NCBI GenBank assembly: GCA_010909165.1
Contig: MU008195.1
Coordinates: forward strand, 310,001 to 374,000
Length of the DNA: 64,000 bases
From: Anthoceros angustus
Lineage: Eukaryota > Streptophyta > Anthocerotopsida > Anthocerotales > Anthocerotaceae
Direction: 5' to 3'
In this document: one piece after another, positions 21,801-33,719 of the stretch
How the letters are laid out: each line of letters begins with the position of its first letter
Numbering within the stretch: the first letter of the stretch is position 1
Notes under the pieces: model-generated
What the model saw: the letters and a program-made list of their open reading frames with translations, nothing else
What the model was told of the DNA's origin: nothing
The model's database searches: none
Translations under genes and position numbers: made by a program

Positions 21801-23083
21801 TCTCTCCACCTCCTGCACTGTACACAACATCATGCCCACCTCCTCTTACATCTTTTCCCTTGATCAATTAAGGACCAAAGATAACCTGCTCATGTTGCGG
21901 ATAGATATGTGAATGCAAGAACACAACCGCAAGGCTCCGTATCCCTTTTGCCAGCAGCTCCTGTTTGGGAAAACTGTTCAGAGACAAGCTATCTGGAACA
22001 AGAAAAAAAGCTCAAATTTCAGCTTCACAATCGAAGTTAACACCAGACACGTTCTGGCTCACCCAGAGCTGAGGCTCTAAAGCTTTCTCATCCAGAGGCT
22101 TTACAATCTCCACCAATTCGCCTGAGACTCCCTTTAAAGTAGCAACTCCTTCTACCTGCACTCCATCCAATGCTAGTTGAACACGTTCATCCGCTTCAAT
22201 CACTTCCTCATATCTGATTCATGTGATTGCATTAGCACCAAAGAAGTGATTTCAGCTATCAATTTTTTTCCAATTTCTCAAATTCATTCAAGAGTGAGTT
22301 TCTGACATACAATGCTGAAGGTTTTGCGACAGTAAGATCAAAAATCTTTGGACGAGCCTGATTTCCAATGAGAAGAAGGTCTTTGAATCCCTGCCACGCG
22401 TTCCAATGAGCAGAAACAAATCAATTCAACTCACAATCTCCACCGTGAATACACCAAGGTATGAGAGGAAGAAAACTCACTTTGGTGACGCAAAGAGCTG
22501 TACGCTCACCCTTCCTCTCCAACAAGGCATTTGTGGCCACAGTCGTTCCTTCAGAGACAGCAAGATGCCCATAAAAAATACAAGCGACACATTCACCAGC
22601 CACCTACCAGACGTATTCAGACCAGAAGTGTTGGGTGCAAAAGAGAGTTATCATCTCACCCATGCGAATCCAATCGATTTTGTCAGTAGGAACCTTCCCT
22701 GACCTCGGGATCTTGTCTCCGGTGACCTGCAATTTGCAAATCTTAGAACCTCAACTGCACCACATCTTAGGAGCACACAAGATAAACAATGCAAGGATAC
22801 CTCTTCCAGAATCCGTCGGATTCCTTCTCGTGGAGCATCTTCATAATTTGCTGGGTCCACGGACAGTAGTTTCACCAATCGCCAGCCTGGTTCTCCAGGC
22901 ACCTGCAACGAAATCCCCAAAATTGAGCACTAAAGCAATCACATTCAACATCTCAGTCCAGTTGTTACATGTGAAGGACACAACACTGGTAAAGGGTGCG
23001 CAGACCTCCGCGTACACGTCCGTAAACGTCCCACCCCTATCGATGCAGAATCGGAACTGCCGAGAGCTCCTGTCCTCGACCAT
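15869..23083 (-). CDS. OXP1: 5-oxoprolinase (ATP-dependent), intact-looking copy, many exons
   Basis: Starts at ATG 23083 and ends at TAG 15869. Recognisable exons run in order. The hydantoinase A N-terminal part includes [62 protein letters not shown] and [19 protein letters not shown]. The central part includes [53 protein letters not shown] and [16 protein letters not shown]. The hydantoinase B part includes [51 protein letters not shown] and [13 protein letters not shown]. The enzyme hydrolyses 5-oxoproline to glutamate with ATP in cytosolic glutathione recycling. Introns are about 80-200 bp with GT-AG ends. One lesion: near 21727 a G run is one base shorter than in the left copy (AVPR followed by a shifted frame), probably a sequencing error. 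It shares a 268-bp divergent intergenic region with the right PPR gene. Confidence 0.88.
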
Positions 23084-23351
23084 CGTGGACACAGGGATGA
23101 AATGGGTTCTGCCTCCCTAGCCTTTGAAGCAAGCAGCAGTCTCCAAAGTGGATGGCCCCACCTGCGGTTGGTAACTCAGCAATTGTGATATGCAATTCTG
23201 AGCTAGCTGGTGAGAGAAGCTCTTTTAGCTTTGGTGGTCTTTTTGATGTACATACTCGAATTTGCAAAGCTGCCAACTGTAATGTGCTCTGCGTGTCTAC
23301 CTCCCATCAAGCCGGTAGCAGGAATCGGATGCAACTGTGAAGGGCAAACAT
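23084..23351. promoter_or_regulatory. Bidirectional intergenic region (right copy)
   Basis: A 268-bp head-to-head gap between the intact 5-oxoprolinase ATG (minus) and the presequence-like exon (plus). It is nearly identical to 12238-12505. The context implies a shared bidirectional promoter; no TATA box was seen. Confidence 0.5.
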
Positions 23352-23632
23352 ATGTTCCATTCTCACGCTGCCGCGTCCATGGGTTTCAGCAGCATGCTCT
23401 CGAATTCTCTGCTCTTGCAGAACAGCAACAGCATGGTGTCAACGGAACTGTTCTGGGCTCTGGACCGATTTGCATCCTCCAGTTGGCCTCCAGGGAAGCT
23501 AAAAGCAGGAGGGCTGGACATGGCACCTCCGGCTTCCAGGAGGCTTCTAGTGAACCATCGCAAGGCGCTAGTTACACCCAAGAATCAGCTGGGTCTAAGG
23601 GGGTACAGCTCGTTTTCAGACCCTGCTCAATG
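23352..23632 (+). CDS. Presequence-like first exon of the right PPR gene (inferred)
   Basis: ATGs at 23352 and 23379 open the same presequence-like frame as on the left arm (MGFSSMLSNSLLLQNSNSM, RFASSSWPPGK, QLGLRGYSSFSDPAQ). Only a few residues differ, such as SRRLL against SRGLL. Frame and length have survived duplication, which argues for coding function. A candidate donor CAATG/GTGG at 23632 ends the exon in phase 2. A candidate acceptor TCTTCCAG at 23816 is phase-2 compatible with the PPR frame. The join is inferred. Confidence 0.5.
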
Positions 23633-23816
23633 GTGGCAGAGTAGTCTGAATAAGGCATGTTCGGAGTGATGCTTGCTGCCCCACGACAGTTGTTTTGATG
23701 CTCACTGGGGCTGACGTTGGGAGTGATTGATAAGCAATCCTGTCGCTCTTATGAGGACCCTGACAGTGGCCTTTACAATGCCTGCAGAAGAGGCCTTCCA
23801 GAGATGGATCTTCCAG

Positions 23817-25980
23817 GAAAATTGAGCCGACCTGCTCGTCGAAGAATTTGTCAGCTCACCATATGGGCGTAACAGTCGAAACCGTGAGCAAGCTATGCCA
23901 TGATGGGCATCTCACTGAGGCTGTTGAGGCTCTGGAATTTCTGGTGCCGTCAGACCGTTGTATTTCCAAATCTCTCCTGGCCACTTTGCTGAAGAAATGT
24001 GTAGCCAAGAAGAGTCTGGTTCTAGGTAGGCGGGTCCATGCTTGCACGGTGAAGATGAGCTACCAGTCAGATACGTTCCTGGGCTTCCACCTACTGCGAC
24101 TGTATGCTTCTCATGGCAAGTTGCAAGACGCGTTGGATGTGTTTGAAGTGGTTGCCAGACCAGATGCCTTCACATGGTCTGTCATAATTTCTGCGCATGT
24201 TAAACACATGCAGGACAAGCAGGCCATAGAACTGTATCATCGGATGTGCAGGTCCGGTGTGAAGCCAGACGGACATTTGTTTGTGGCAGTCCTTCAGGCT
24301 TGTGCAAGGGGATCAGACTTGAAAACTGGGCAGCAGGTGCATGCTGATGTGTTGGCCACTGGCGTCGAGCCTGATTTGTTCGTCTGGAATAGCTTGGTGG
24401 ACATGTATGCCAAGTGTGGGAGCTTGGATGACGCTCAGAGAGTGTTTGATGGACTTGGTCAGAAAGATGTGGTCACTTGGACTGTGATGATAGCAGCCTA
24501 TTCCCAGCAGGGCATGGGGCAGGAAGCCCTTCGTCTCTACGGTGTTATGCAGAAAGAAGAGGGCATGGCCGTGCCTAACACAGTCACATTTGTGTGCCTT
24601 CTGCAGGCATGTGCAAGTGTAGGCACGGCAGCTTTGGAGAAAGGGAAGCAACTTCATGCGCAAATTAGAAAAGGAGGACATGAGCATGATGTGTTTGTAG
24701 CCAGTAGCTTGGTGAACATGTATGCAAAGTGTGGCAGCTTGGATGACGCTCAGAGAGTGTTTGATGGACTTGGTCAGAAAAATGAGGTGACATGGACTGC
24801 CTTGATAGCAGGATATTCCCAGCAGGGCATGGTCCAGGAATCCCTGCGTCTCTACAGGGCTATGCAAGAAGAAGGCGTGGCTGTACCCAATTCTGTGACA
24901 TTTGTGTGCCTCTTGCAGGCTTGTGCTCGGGTAGGCATCCCAGCGTTGGAGCAGGGGAAGCAGCTTCATATGCAGATTAGGGCGGGAGGACATGAAGCAG
25001 ACTTGTTCGTAGCCAACAATTTGGTGAACATGTATGTGAAGTGTGGTAGCTTGGAAGACGCCCAGACAGTGTTCAATGGGCTGGGTAAGAAGAATGTGGT
25101 CACATGGACTGCCATGATAGCAGGGTATTCCCAGCAGGGCATGGGGCAGGAAGCCCTTCGTCTCTACGATGATATGCAAGCAGAAGGCCTAACTGTACCC
25201 GATTCTGTAACTTTTGTCTGCCTCCTGTATGCCTGCGCGAATGTAGCAGCTCTGTGTCTGGGGAGGCAGCTGCATGCAGAGATACGAAAGCAAGGACTTG
25301 AAGCCGATTTGTTTATAGCTGGCAGTCTAATCAACATGTATGTGAAGTCCGGGAGCATGATTGACGCACAGCAGGTGTTTGATACATCACCCAAACGGGA
25401 CATCGTGGCCTGGAGTTCACTCATTGCAGGCTACACCTACCAAGGAGAGAGTGACATGGTCTTGAACTTGGTGCAGAGAATGAGGGAGGATGGCATACAG
25501 CCAGACGGCATCACACTAGTCAGTGTCCTAACTGTATGCAGCTACGCAGGACTAGTGCAGCAGGGATGGGAGTATTTCGAGGCTATGCGCAGCCAATATG
25601 GCATCACCCCCACGGTGGAGCACTACACCTGTATGGTGGATCTCCTGGGCCGTGCGGGACAGCTAGATGAGGCACTGACTTTGGCAAGATCAATGCCTGT
25701 AACGCCCAATGCTGCAGTGTGGCACACTCTGTTGAGTGCTTGTCGAAAGTGGAGCAACGTGGAGGTGGGCCGTTGTGCTTTCAATGAAGCAGTGCAGCTG
25801 GACACGAAGGATGCCGCAGCATACGTGTTGATGTCGAACATTTACACCGATTCCCACATGTGGGAGCAGGCACAGGAGATGCAGGAGAGAAGGAAAAGAA
25901 TGAGGGCGTGGAAGGAACCAGGACAGAGCTGGTGGACAGACGTGGATGGACTGGTGCATAGCTTTTTGGCTGGTGCATAG
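23817..25980 (+). CDS. PLS-type PPR protein ending in E domains (right copy), PPR body exon
   Basis: The PPR body runs to the stop at 25980. The first in-frame ATG is at 23863 (MGVTVETVSKLCHDGHLTEA; 705 residues), but the frame is open further upstream and fits splicing from the presequence exon. PLS repeats include NSLVDMYAKCGSLDDAQRVF, WTVMIAAYSQQGMGQEALRL and TVTFVCLLQACASVGTAALE. It ends with E1/E2-like sequence (KEPGQSWWTDVDGLVHSFLA) and has no DYW domain. The repeats are internally very similar: a 45-bp DNA string at 24421-24465 recurs exactly at 24739-24783, so PLS triplets were recently duplicated. The role is organellar RNA binding, probably RNA editing with a deaminase in trans. Its body differs from the left PPR even though the inferred first exon is shared. 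Confidence 0.85.
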
Positions 25981-26383
25981 TTTTTTGGTTAGGGATGAGA
26001 AAGCTCTGCGAAGCTGGAGCAGGTTTGATGCTCAACTTGCTGCTTAAGACACTATTCGATTACCAGCATGCTTGCTGCTTAAGATTCTATCGATTACCAG
26101 TACGCTTTCTGCTCAAGACACTCTTCGATTACAGGTATGCTTGCTGCTTAAGACACTATTCTATTATAAAGTACGGCAGATTTGTGGCCATGTGCACAGA
26201 CAGACACCAAGGTAAGGCATGAGGGAGGAGGGAAGCTGGTAGGCAACTGGTGCACTGTAATAGGGATAAGATGCATTTTTATTAAATTAAATTATCGATT
26301 TAAATGAGTATAAAAAATCGTAAAATTCCCACCCCGGTCATCCCGGTGTATCCCATTCCCTCTGGATGATAGACGACAGGTAA
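25981..26383. other. Convergent intergenic region
   Basis: Gap between the PPR stop and the isoleucyl-tRNA synthetase stop. It contains the tandem repeat at 26035-26165 and an AT-rich stretch near 26275-26320. The 3' UTRs of both genes are expected here. Confidence 0.5.
26035..26165. repeat. Imperfect tandem repeat, about 35-45 bp, roughly four copies
   Basis: Variants of TTGCTGCTTAAGACACTATT followed by CGATTACCAG(C/T)ATG recur about four times just after the PPR stop. Units differ by small substitutions and length changes (TTCTGCTCAAGACACTCTT, TGCTGCTTAAGATTCTAT). It lies in the presumed 3' UTR. Confidence 0.75.
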
Positions 26384-29300
26384 CTAGACCAAGAGTTTCT
26401 TCTGCACGTGTTCTGAAATCGAAAGAAGGAAGTGCTCGCCAACCGACAACTCGTATGCCTGTTGGCCCTCTATAGCTACCTTGATCTGATGAGGAAACAA
26501 AGAAGAAAGGACAGATGATTAGTCAGTGAAAAACCTGAACGCCCAAATATCGTACCCAGAGGTCGACACCAAGAAGTAGTGGTACCAGAACATACCTTGT
26601 TTTGGTTGACAGCCAACTCTGTTTTTAGGTTAGCCAAATCTCTGGAAAGGAGGTAAATTTCTACATTTTCTGCATGCTGTGCTTGCCCTGAGCATAATTG
26701 AATGACGGCATCCTTGGCAAAAGAGAGGGTGGCTCTAGACAGGGTGACCTCCAAGGTGCCTCCACCAACTCCTTTGAATACCTCGCTGTCAATAACCACC
26801 TACAGCCAACCATAATCACAGGTTAAGAGAGACAATGTAACGAACGACAACAGCATATCCTGCAAGAGTGAGATACATAGAACAAGGTCTGTTCCAGCTG
26901 GAGCCGTACCGCATGGCCAGGAAGTAACGTCAAAGGAAGCAGTGGAGATCCCAAGGAGTCCTTGATGTAGGCAGCCTGACACAAGAAGGAAGAGACCAGC
27001 ATAGTGAGATTCGGTGTCTGTTTATGTGATACTTGAAACTGAGTCTGCTCACACAGCTGCGTCTATTCATTATGCATCGCCCTACCTGAGTTTCGATAAC
27101 GTGGCTAAGACAACTCTTTTCACTTGTAGGAGGATCATCTTCCAGTACTTTGTACCACACCTCAATACTATCTGTGGGCTCTAGCCCAGCTTTCTTTCTG
27201 AGCTTCTGAACCCTGTTGACAATCTGGTCCAGAACAAGCAGACAGTAAGTGAACTGCAATAAGCCAAACATGCGGCTGCTGCAACCCAACCCAGGCTGAA
27301 AGGGTGAGCAGCTTACTTCTCTTGCAAATCCAGCTTCAATCAGACTTTCATCAGGTTGTAGGTCCAACACAACCAAAACATCACCTGCACACGTAATGAG
27401 TGAGGAAAGCAAGGGCGAATACACATGCTTAATCCTAGCAACCCTTGGGTCATGCTTTGTGTAGAGAATGTGTAGAGAAGTGCTGACATACATACCATCT
27501 CCAGCAGCATCAACGTCCTCTTTCCTAACCCCATCAGGAGGACGGAAGTCTCTGATAACCTGGAGCACAGGCAACAGATTACATTCACGCATTCCACAAA
27601 CAACGTAGAACAGAATCTAACACGACATGTTGCATTCTGAACCTTGATATCTCCTCCAGTGAGCTTGTGCCCAGCAAACGTAGCCTCCCCGGACTTCTCA
27701 AAGGCGAGGATGTCAGACTGAGTCATGCTTTTCACCTCCTTTGCCACTAACCCCATGGCTTTACCCAGTCTTTTACCAAGCACACTGCTCCCAAAAGGTT
27801 TTCAAAGGTTAGAATTTTGTCGACTTGCATGCCAATCTCAAAAACATAAAACCAGGAGCTGAGCATTTACCTGAAATCTGGTTCTGCTCGAAGATTAGCA
27901 TATGTAAGTGGATCATTGCAAGATTTGATGGTTCTGACATTCAGCTCTTCGGATACATACTGCAAGTCAAATTTTGCCAACAATGCAATATTGGCTTGGT
28001 CATTATGACGCAGAAGCATCATGATGCTTACAAGCAGCACAAGGTGCCTCAAGTGGCCCTACCTCGCCAAGTTTTCCAGTGATGTCTTCAAGAAAGTCGG
28101 TGTCGGGATGCACAATAACCATTTCTCTGGCAGACACAAAGTACTAAAGTAAGATCCTTCTTCCAGTGCCCACACAAAACACACAAGTATCATTTCACAG
28201 CATCAAGCCCAACCTCAGAGGCGTCTTCAAGGGCTTGTTATGCCGCTCTCTGATGATCCTGGCCAGCTCAATGACCCTCATCATTCTTCCCACACTCTCT
28301 TCAATTCTGTGATCACTCTGGCAAGAGCAGATAGACCACATCCATTAGTCGACAAATGACATACCAACGTCCTTCTCTGTAAAACCGGCTTCCACACGAA
28401 ACAGTACCTTTCCTTGCACTTCTGGAAAACTGCAGAAGTGCACACTTTCTTCGGCTGAAGGCCCTAGAGGTCTGCGAAGATTCTGATACAGCACCTCGGA
28501 GAAGAAAGGCGTGAAAGGCGACATTGCTTTGGAAGTAGTCAGAAGCACCTGACACACATGATGCGAAGGTATGAGCAGAGACTACATGCAAATTACAGCA
28601 GCCTCTAGCAAAATACTACCAGTAAATGGAAGGGAGTGCATACATGATACAGGGTAGACAGAGCAACTCTGCTATCTGCTTCCCCAGTGCGGCCTTTTAG
28701 TCTCTTGCGATTGAAGCGTACATACACATTTGTCAAGCTCTCAATGAACTTCAAAAGCTGTGGGACAACCTGCATTGAGGAAGATCTGCTATAAATACCT
28801 TTGCATGATTGGTACACTGATGTGTCATCCTTCAATTCGCAATGTAGAACGGTGGAAATAGGAAAGCTTACTGTATACAGTCTGAAGGCTTCCATCTCCT
28901 CTCGCACAAACCCAACAAGACTCTGACAGGCAGAATTGATCCATCTGTCCAAAACATTGGTGGACTTCTGCAGAGTGGGCAGATCTAGTGGCTGGAAGGT
29001 GCCAAGACCTTCGACTTCAAGGCGCAGTGCATTTTGAACTAAAAATCTGTACGCATTGTACCAGGGGAGGAAGACATCCTTGACCTACAGGCACAGTTCA
29101 ATAGATTTGTACCTCACACTCGTTTCACGATCTTAGAAAATGAGAGCATAAGTACAAACACGCCAGATTCAGACTAACCACAGCAAAAACTCCATCCTTC
29201 TTGAATCTTAGAGGTTCTGCTCGCACAACTGGTGAGTTGATGAGATACAATCTCAGAGCATCCTGCAAAACCAGAATTGTCACGACTGTGTGCATATGCA

Positions 29301-32300
29301 TCAAGCAACAGATTCTGCTCATACTAGCATGCAAGAAGTGCCAAAGAAAAGTGTGGCAACATACGGCTGAAGAGCATGCAAACAAGAAAAATCCATGAAA
29401 AGAATATTACAGCTCCAAATTCATTGACAACGTCCATTGTTGGTGGATAGTTCTTCAAGCGCTTGCTCATTTTCTTCCCATCTTCTGCTAGGACCAGACC
29501 ATTACAGATAAGGTTCTGAAATGCTGGTTTGTCAAACAGCGCTGTTGACAACACCATGAGAGTGTAGAACCTGTAAAATGAACACAAATCTGTGACTCTC
29601 AACTGAACAAGCGATTGAGACTCTAGACTCAACAGCCATACCAGTCCCAGTGACATCGTGAGAATTTGCAAGGCATCAATAAAAACAAAGTACAACACTG
29701 AGGTGGACACACACCATCCACGAGTTTGATCCAGGCCCTCAGCTACAAAATGTCCAGGGAAGTTGCGTTCAAAGAGTTCTTGATTCTCAAAGGGATAGTG
29801 GATATAAGCATATGGCATTGAGCCACTTTCGAACCAGCAATCAAAAACCTGAGGACGAGCACAACAATTCCTGGAATTTAAACTGGAGAATCGGGTGACA
29901 AAAGCACCTAGTGCAAGCACATCCAGCAAGCATAACGCAAGGTTTTTAGATGGATGCTAGCAAAACAAACACCTCAAAGTCTTGACACTCACATCTTGAA
30001 CACGTTTCAGGACTCCAAACTCAGGGCCCCTTCTTGATGGAATGGTAACATGATCAATTTTATGGCAGTGAAGATCTGTCGCCTGAAACATCAAAGTATG
30101 GATGATTGCTCTGAGGCATAAAGCGTGCATTAGCCTTTTCAACAGCTCGAAGAGCAAAACGTATGGATAAAACCTTAAAGCCCGACAACTCCTCCAGTTC
30201 CTGGACAGAGCCGACAACCACCATCTCCTGACCGTCGTCACTCAGCCAGATCGGCAATGGGGTTCCCCAAAAGCGGCTGCGACTAACAGACCAGTCTCGT
30301 GCATTTTCCAACCAATTGTGGAACCTCTTTTCCTGCACTTGACAGTTGAATTTTTGAAGTTCCGAGAATGAAGCGACAACACACTGGGCAGACATAACGT
30401 AAGCCAAACTTAGAGATGGTTACCTTCACATAATCAGGCACCCAATATGTCTTCTTGTTATTTTCTATCAAGCGGTCCTTAATGCTCTCAACCGCTACAA
30501 ACCTTCAGAATCAGCAGTACAACATGCCGACACAATCAAGATCTGCTATTGAAATGCCAGATGATGGCAAAGAAGAACCTCCTTACCAACTAGGAACCGC
30601 TCTGTATATCAAAGGAGTTTCAGACCGCCAGCAAAATGGATAAGAATGCACCTCACTGCCTGCGTGCACGAGCCTGCCAAGGGCCTGGCCATCAAATTAG
30701 CACGTCAGGTCGCACTCAAAGACAACAGAAGCACAATTGACATAAGTAGCAAGTCACAGCTAGAAAAATGAGGCTTCAGGTAGCATGACAGGTTCAGAAT
30801 ACTTTTCACCTTAACCGCAGCAATGATATCTTTATCTGCCTCTTTCACATAACGACCCTTGAAAGCCGTGATGTTGTCGGTGAAGCAGCCATTTGAATCA
30901 ACTGGGTTTGGAAACTCCTCTCCCTGAAAGCAGGAAGATGGTGGAATGTGGGCAACACCATCATGCACATAGCAAAAGACTAGAAGACCCAGAATAATAT
31001 CCAAGTCTTACACCACCGGTCAATTGGCAGTGATATACCTTTTGAATCACACCAGCAAGTAGACACACACGGTAGTCATCCTCCCCAAATGCTGGTGCAC
31101 AGTGAACTACACCAGTTCCAGCACCATCGGTTACATAATCATCAGCCACAACCTTAAAGGCTATGTCTGACAAGTGCGAGAAGTACTCAAACATTGGCTT
31201 GTACCTACACCAAACCAGCACAATTTAGCACCATGACTCCAATGCATATCCATCAGAACCTGAATATGTTTAGAGCTTACTTCTTGCCGACCAGATCCTT
31301 CCCTTGGTACGCACTAATGAGCTCATATGTACTGGAATCCGGCTTCGCTGGTTCTTGAAGCTGGCCTTTTTTACTACCATCTGCTGTTTTAGCAGACTTC
31401 TCCACGTTCCCATCAGCAGTTGCCACTTTTGCCTTCTTGCTTGGCAGCTGGGAAAGGCGAGACTCTGCAACAATAAGGACCTCTCCAGTCACCTTACTCT
31501 TCACCTGAGACACACAGCCCACAGAGCGTAACCATCAATATCACCACAGATCTTTATCAGTGTCTGGGAGCCAACTGAACAGACAGCCGTAAAATTGCAG
31601 AGACCTTGACGTATGTGAAGTTTGCATTGATGCAGAGGGCCAAGTTGCTCAACAGAGTCCAAGGAGTGGTGGTCCAAGCGACTAAAGATGCATTATCCTG
31701 ATCTTCACCAACGGAAACGCAATCATGATGGCAGGATCTGAGACATCCTGAAAGTTGTAGCATATAGCACACCGGTTAGAGTGGTACAAGACCAGAGAAA
31801 TGTGGATCCATATTCCGTTGGAATCGCCAACAAGAGGGGCAGCATCTCAGCTCGAACCCCCAGCATCCAGTGCAGTGGAAAACCTTGTAATTGAGACCAG
31901 CTTCGAAATTGGATAAGGGGGTGTTGCACCCTGTGCTGTACGGCATAACCTGCAGAAAAAGAATTGAGACAGTGAATAATCAAGTGCCCATTCCTCTCTG
32001 ACACCAGGATTTGCCTTCCATCACGGATAAGCCAGTTCAAAATAGACAGAAACCAGAAAAGAATACCTTAAACCCCGGTAGACAAGTCCCTTCTCATACA
32101 GCTGCTTGAAAACCCACCAGACACTTTCCATGAATGGGAGGTCCAGTGTCTTGTAGTCATTCTTGAAGTCGATCCATCTCCCAACTCTGGTGATGATTTT
32201 CTCCCATTCCGAGCTATACCTCATCACAATACTCCTGCACTCATCATTGTATTTGTCGATACCCATAGCAAGCACCTGTTCAAAAGCAAGGGCAATGTCA

Positions 32301-32674
32301 GCAAGTCTCCTGCCACTCGAGCGAGATCCATCTGCAATTGAATCCCGCACCTGCTCCTTAGATTTAATTCCCAGCTTCTGATCAATCTCGTACTCGACAG
32401 GCAGGCCATGGCAATCCCACCCAAACCGTCTCGTGACATGAAACCCTCGGGCTGACTTGTACCTCGTCACGATGTCTTTAATGGTCCCGGCTAGAATATG
32501 GCCGTAATGAGGCAGTCCTGTTGCAAAGGGGGGACCATCATAGAAAATGTACTCCGGCTTGCCTTCACTAAGCTTGAGCTGGGTGTGGAACGCGTCTAAG
32601 GATTCCCACAGTGCGAGAATTTTCTCCTCCTCTTGAGGGAAGCTGTAGTTCTTCCCCTCGGGGACTTCCTCCAT
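26384..32674 (-). CDS. Isoleucyl-tRNA synthetase, cytosolic type, many exons
   Basis: ATG 32674 begins [20 protein letters not shown] and the gene ends at TAG 26384 after [12 protein letters not shown]. The first exon carries [20 protein letters not shown], with HYGH (32498-32509) as the class I HIGH motif, and [15 protein letters not shown]. Editing-domain exons include [16 protein letters not shown] and [18 protein letters not shown]. The KMSKR motif is intact near 29459-29473 ([20 protein letters not shown]). The anticodon-binding region includes [20 protein letters not shown] and [12 protein letters not shown]. There are roughly twenty exons with introns of about 80-150 bp. The enzyme charges tRNA-Ile in the cytosol. 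A frame slip near 31706-31714 (between IAFPLV and GEDQDNA) may be a small sequence error or an unrecognised splice detail. Confidence 0.92.
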
Positions 32675-33097
32675 TGCAAGTTTCAATAGCTAGAATGCAC
32701 GAAATGGACAGACTGCTCTGTCACCACACATGGACAGCCGCTTTCGATCCTCCTGCAGGGGATCGCTGATCAGCTGAACGAAAATAGCTGGTCACACAAG
32801 CCAAGCCAGGTCTCAAGTTTTAGGCCGTGTGTTCAGTCGAGCTCGTGTGTAAAGGGTTTTTAGCATGAAACTTATGACTCAAGTTATGCTGTAAGTGCTA
32901 TACAGACGAGCCTCTTGAGGGAAGAACATCGGGCAAATCTTCAAACTGTACAAGGTCCGGTGCTCGAAGGGGGAGCCCCAGGTGGCCTGGCTGTGCAAGG
33001 AGCATAGGGATTGGGGCGTTCTTCGACGCTCCATGTCCGCTCTCTCCTGAGAATCCTGAGCCTGCCTGCTGAGCTATCCATACATCAAGGCTGTGAC
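32675..33097. other. Intergenic region upstream of isoleucyl-tRNA synthetase
   Basis: Holds the promoter and 5' leader of the synthetase and the 3' side of the His/Ser-rich frame. No recognisable gene or repeat was seen. Confidence 0.45.
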
Positions 33098-33475
33098 CTA
33101 AGCCGATGCCAGCTCCGGAGCCCGCGACACCACCGATTTCAGCTGCTGCACTGCCGCTCCATCCAGCGCCGGGAGGAAAACCGTCACCGGCCCCAAATCG
33201 GAAAAGATGGTGGAGGGGACCCTGGCCAGCGTGCTGTTGATCTCGGCCAGCTCGCTGGGACTGAGGTACCCGGACTTGCCTAGGGCTTCGATCGCAAGGG
33301 CGGACGCTGCTGCAGTGGAGAGACTGCCGCTACGCCCGAGCCCGTGGCTGCGGCTGCGGCTGTGGCTGTGGCCGTGGCTGTGGCTGTGCTTGCCCAAGTT
33401 GGCGGAATTGAGCCAGAAGAGCAGGTTCGGAGCGCCGATGGTGAAGTGGAAGCCGTAGTAAAAGAGACTTCTCAC
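33098..33475 (-). CDS. Uncharacterised His/Ser-rich protein, probably a 3' exon
   Basis: The frame ends at 33098 and reads FYYGFHFTIGAPNLLFWLNS, a His/Ser/Arg-rich run (HSHSHGHSHSRSRSHG), then ALAIEALGKSGYLSPSELAE and LGPVTVFLPALDGAAVQQLK. It contains no ATG; an in-frame TAG lies just upstream at 33482, so it is either the last exon of a spliced gene or not translated. The His-rich run resembles metal-binding loops, but no transporter helices are visible. The compositional mix and the ordered C-terminal half suggest real coding sequence. I do not recognise a family. Confidence 0.4.
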   Translation of the reverse strand: MRSLFYYGFHFTIGAPNLLFWLNSANLGKHSHSHGHSHSRSRSHGLGRSGSLSTAAASALAIEALGKSGYLSPSELAEINSTLARVPSTIFSDLGPVTVFLPALDGAAVQQLKSVVSRAPELASA

Positions 33476-33719
33476 CGCAGGCTAACTGTCAAGACAGGGT
33501 GACTCCGCTTGCTCCTCACATCTGCTGCCTATGAATGTCTGTGTTCCAAGTCCTGGGTCTGATGCTGTTGCTGCCTTTTCTTGCCAGAAGACAGGAAGGA
33601 CGAGGAAGGAGAATGGTATACCTGGATGCTAAGTATTACATACTCGGGATCCAGACCTGACAGATTATGTAGTAATACCAATGACATCTGTCGTCGTTGG
33701 CAAGAGGCCCTGCGCAAGG

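Larger units (their letters stand above)
17225..23801. repeat. Right arm of a large inverted repeat
   Basis: This arm is the reverse complement of 11793-15421 and is about 3 kb longer because the left arm has internal deletions. It contains most of the intact 5-oxoprolinase gene, the 268-bp divergent intergenic region and the PPR presequence-like exon. Sequence from 15869 to 17224, the C-terminal exons, has no left counterpart. Confidence 0.9.

Noticed and set aside
24313-25179. 288-codon minus-strand frame over the right PPR gene
   Set aside because: Antisense of repetitive PPR coding sequence; its own repeats are just the complement of the PLS repeats.
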